Shown piece by piece: positions 4,995-6,120 of a stretch of DNA of 6,120 bases. The notes beneath the pieces are model-generated. The model saw only the letters and a list, made by a program, of their open reading frames with translations. It was not told the origin of the DNA and made no database searches. Origin of the DNA: Candidatus Saccharimonadota bacterium (GTDB taxonomy: Bacteria > Patescibacteriota > Saccharimonadia > Saccharimonadales > Saccharimonadaceae); the NCBI GenBank assembly GCA_030528815.1, contig JAUMYE010000017.1:7579-13698 (forward strand), given 5' to 3'. Positions within the stretch are counted from its first letter, which is position 1. Each line of letters begins with the position of its first letter. The translations under genes and the position numbers were made by a program.

Positions 4995-5002
4995 ACCCTA
5001 AT

Positions 5003-5011
5003 ATTTTAACA
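5003..5011 (-). promoter_or_regulatory. Extended -10 promoter of pyk, near-leaderless
   Basis: The minus strand reads TGT-TAAAAT (-10 at 5003-5008, TGn at 5009-5011). No good -35 box is seen; that position falls inside the terminator stem of the permease gene. Eight bases separate the -10 from the ATG, so the message would start at, or one or two bases before, the start codon. The TTAGGG in that gap would be too near or untranscribed to act as a ribosome binding site. Confidence 0.5.
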
Positions 5012-5012
5012 T

Positions 5013-5055
5013 AAAAATACCCCTTTAGATAGCACAAGCGCCATTTCTAAAGGGG
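5013..5055 (-). terminator. Intrinsic terminator after the ABC-2 permease gene
   Basis: On the minus strand CCCCTTTAG (5047-5055) pairs perfectly with CTAAAGGGG (5020-5028) over 9 bp. The loop is 18 bases and is followed by TATTTTTAT (T5 at 5013-5017). It starts 6 bases after the permease stop and separates that gene from pyk. Its tail abuts the pyk extended -10. The loop is longer than usual. Confidence 0.65.
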
Positions 5056-5061
5056 GGGAGT

Positions 5062-6120
5062 TTAGGCCACGCGTTGCTTCTTTTTCGCGATAATATTTGC
5101 CAATACTACAAACAAAATCGCAAAGCTAAGCATGATTCCCATATTGATTAGCACCGGAGCCATTTCGCCTAGACTAAAGCCCTCAAGCGCCTTAATCTTG
5201 TAGTTTGAATCAATATAGTAAAAGCTCGGTAATGCGTGCGCTACAAACTTCACTGATTCCGGCAAGAACTCTAGTGGCACAAACGCGCCACACAAGAAGC
5301 TTGAACCCAAAGCTACAACATTCATGATGCCATTTACGGCATTCCTGCCCTGCACTAACTGACTAATCAGATAAGCGATCGTCGTCGCAACTATACAGAA
5401 GATAAAGGAGTTAATCGCAAATAAAATTCCATAGTTACTAAATAGTACATCTCCGCCAGCCATAAAGTAGCCAAAGATCATATACATTAGCCAAACGCCA
5501 AAGGCATAGAGACAGCTATTCCTTAGTAAGATACGATTCATCTTAGAAATCGCAACGCTACTTACAAGATTGCGTTTGCGAATCTCCATCCTATTAAACG
5601 AGCTCATGATCAAGCAAATAATCGTGATTACGCAGGCCAAAATCGCATAGTTCGCAAAGCTAAAGTAGGCCGAAGCTTTCGCGTATTTCGAGCTATCCAC
5701 CTTGCTGAGCACTTCTACCTTGGCACTAGATTCAAGCGCAGCATTAATCTTCTCCGTCGTTTCGCTAGCATCTAGTCCAAGATTCGAATAACTTTGCATG
5801 GCAGACAAATATCTGCGCAACATCACCTTTGCAAGCTCCGCCTGGTACCCCGCCGACGAGCGCGTCGAAATCTCTGGATTCTTCCCTGCTAGATAGTCCT
5901 TGCTGTAGTTCTCTGGGATATCTACCACCAAAACCACTTCTTCATAGAACAAAGCGTCTTTTAGCTTATCGTCATCAGAAAAGCCCGTCTTGATTTCTGC
6001 ATTCTTATCTAGATATTCAACTAGATTCTTTGTAACCCCCTCTTCCTCGTCATGATTAAACACGACAATACTCGGCTCGACCGCTTCAAACTCCACCGTT
6101 GTAGTGCTACTCTGAGCGCT
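5062..6120 (-). CDS. ABC-2 type transporter permease, C-terminal part, enters from right edge
   Basis: The frame is open to the right edge with no start in view (352 residues seen); the GTG at 6094-6096 is internal, since the frame continues upstream. The first ~145 visible residues are a soluble, probably extracytoplasmic domain (EPSIVVFNHDEEEGVTKNLVEYL, then VVLVVDIPENYSKDYLAGKNPEIS), typical of ABC-2 permeases with a large loop after the first helix. Five hydrophobic segments follow: YFSFANYAILACVITIICLI, LYAFGVWLMYMIFGYFM, GILFAINSFIFCIVATTIAYLI, IMNVVALGSSFLCGAFVPLEFLP and INMGIMLSFAILFVVLANII, ending in basic KKKQRVA. The first helix and the partner ATPase gene would lie beyond the right edge. 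The substrate cannot be told. A terminator follows 6 bases after the TAA stop. Confidence 0.82.
   Translation of the reverse strand, partial: SAQSSTTTVEFEAVEPSIVVFNHDEEEGVTKNLVEYLDKNAEIKTGFSDDDKLKDALFYEEVVLVVDIPENYSKDYLAGKNPEISTRSSAGYQAELAKVMLRRYLSAMQSYSNLGLDASETTEKINAALESSAKVEVLSKVDSSKYAKASAYFSFANYAILACVITIICLIMSSFNRMEIRKRNLVSSVAISKMNRILLRNSCLYAFGVWLMYMIFGYFMAGGDVLFSNYGILFAINSFIFCIVATTIAYLISQLVQGRNAVNGIMNVVALGSSFLCGAFVPLEFLPESVKFVAHALPSFYYIDSNYKIKALEGFSLGEMAPVLINMGIMLSFAILFVVLANIIAKKKQRVA

Noticed and set aside
6094..6096. GTG as the true start of the permease gene
   Set aside because: The frame stays open to the window edge, no ribosome binding site precedes it, and the expected first membrane helix is missing, so the gene begins outside the window.

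Overview
The window reads as chromosomal DNA of a small-genome bacterium, most likely a member of the candidate phyla radiation such as Candidatus Saccharibacteria (TM7). This is an inference from the style of the proteins: a compact phosphoglycerate kinase, a pyruvate kinase with an MLSDES active-site variant, a very short FtsQ-like division protein and tight intergenic spacing. No TGA occurs inside any of the long frames and the visible stops are TAA or TAG. This argues against the UGA-as-glycine code of Absconditabacteria and Gracilibacteria. All convincing genes lie on the minus strand, so transcription runs from right to left.

Right to left: positions 6120-5062 carry the C-terminal part of an ABC-2 type membrane permease that enters from beyond the right edge and ends at an intrinsic terminator (5013-5055). 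Abutting that terminator is an extended -10 promoter (5003-5011) that would start transcription at, or 1-2 bases before, the ATG of pyk (pyruvate kinase, 3558-4994). Next come pgk (phosphoglycerate kinase, 2427-3503), preceded by an 11-bp hairpin, and then a single-pass membrane protein with an FtsQ/DivIB-like C-terminus (1746-2408), 18 bases after pgk. A hairpin with a T tail (1703-1734) closes the unit. The three genes thus look like one self-contained transcription unit of about 3.3 kb, joining the two ATP-forming steps of lower glycolysis to a cell-envelope or division gene.

Positions 742-1745 are about 1 kb with no convincing protein gene, which is unusual for so compact a genome. The region is not featureless. 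It holds a well-formed minus-strand promoter with an adjacent palindrome, two diverged copies of a segment containing PhoB-box-like 11-bp tandem half-sites, recurrent short motifs (GACGATT five times, TACATCT four times, ACCCCTGTWA four times), an inverted repeat, and a perfect extended -10 promoter followed about 100 bases later by a terminator-like hairpin. That last pair suggests a small minus-strand RNA. A 24-codon plus-strand ORF lies across the same place.

Positions 741-1 hold the first 247 codons of a minus-strand gene that leaves the window on the left. Its sequence follows the pattern of a kinase-fold domain but lacks the catalytic histidine/aspartate and the DFG-type aspartate, so it looks like a pseudokinase. 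The promoter and palindrome at 792-835 would drive it.

The best candidates for something undescribed are the pseudokinase-like gene with its elaborate control region, and the motif-dense 1-kb region with its putative small RNA. The glycolytic genes are ordinary in function but show some structural and regulatory oddities.
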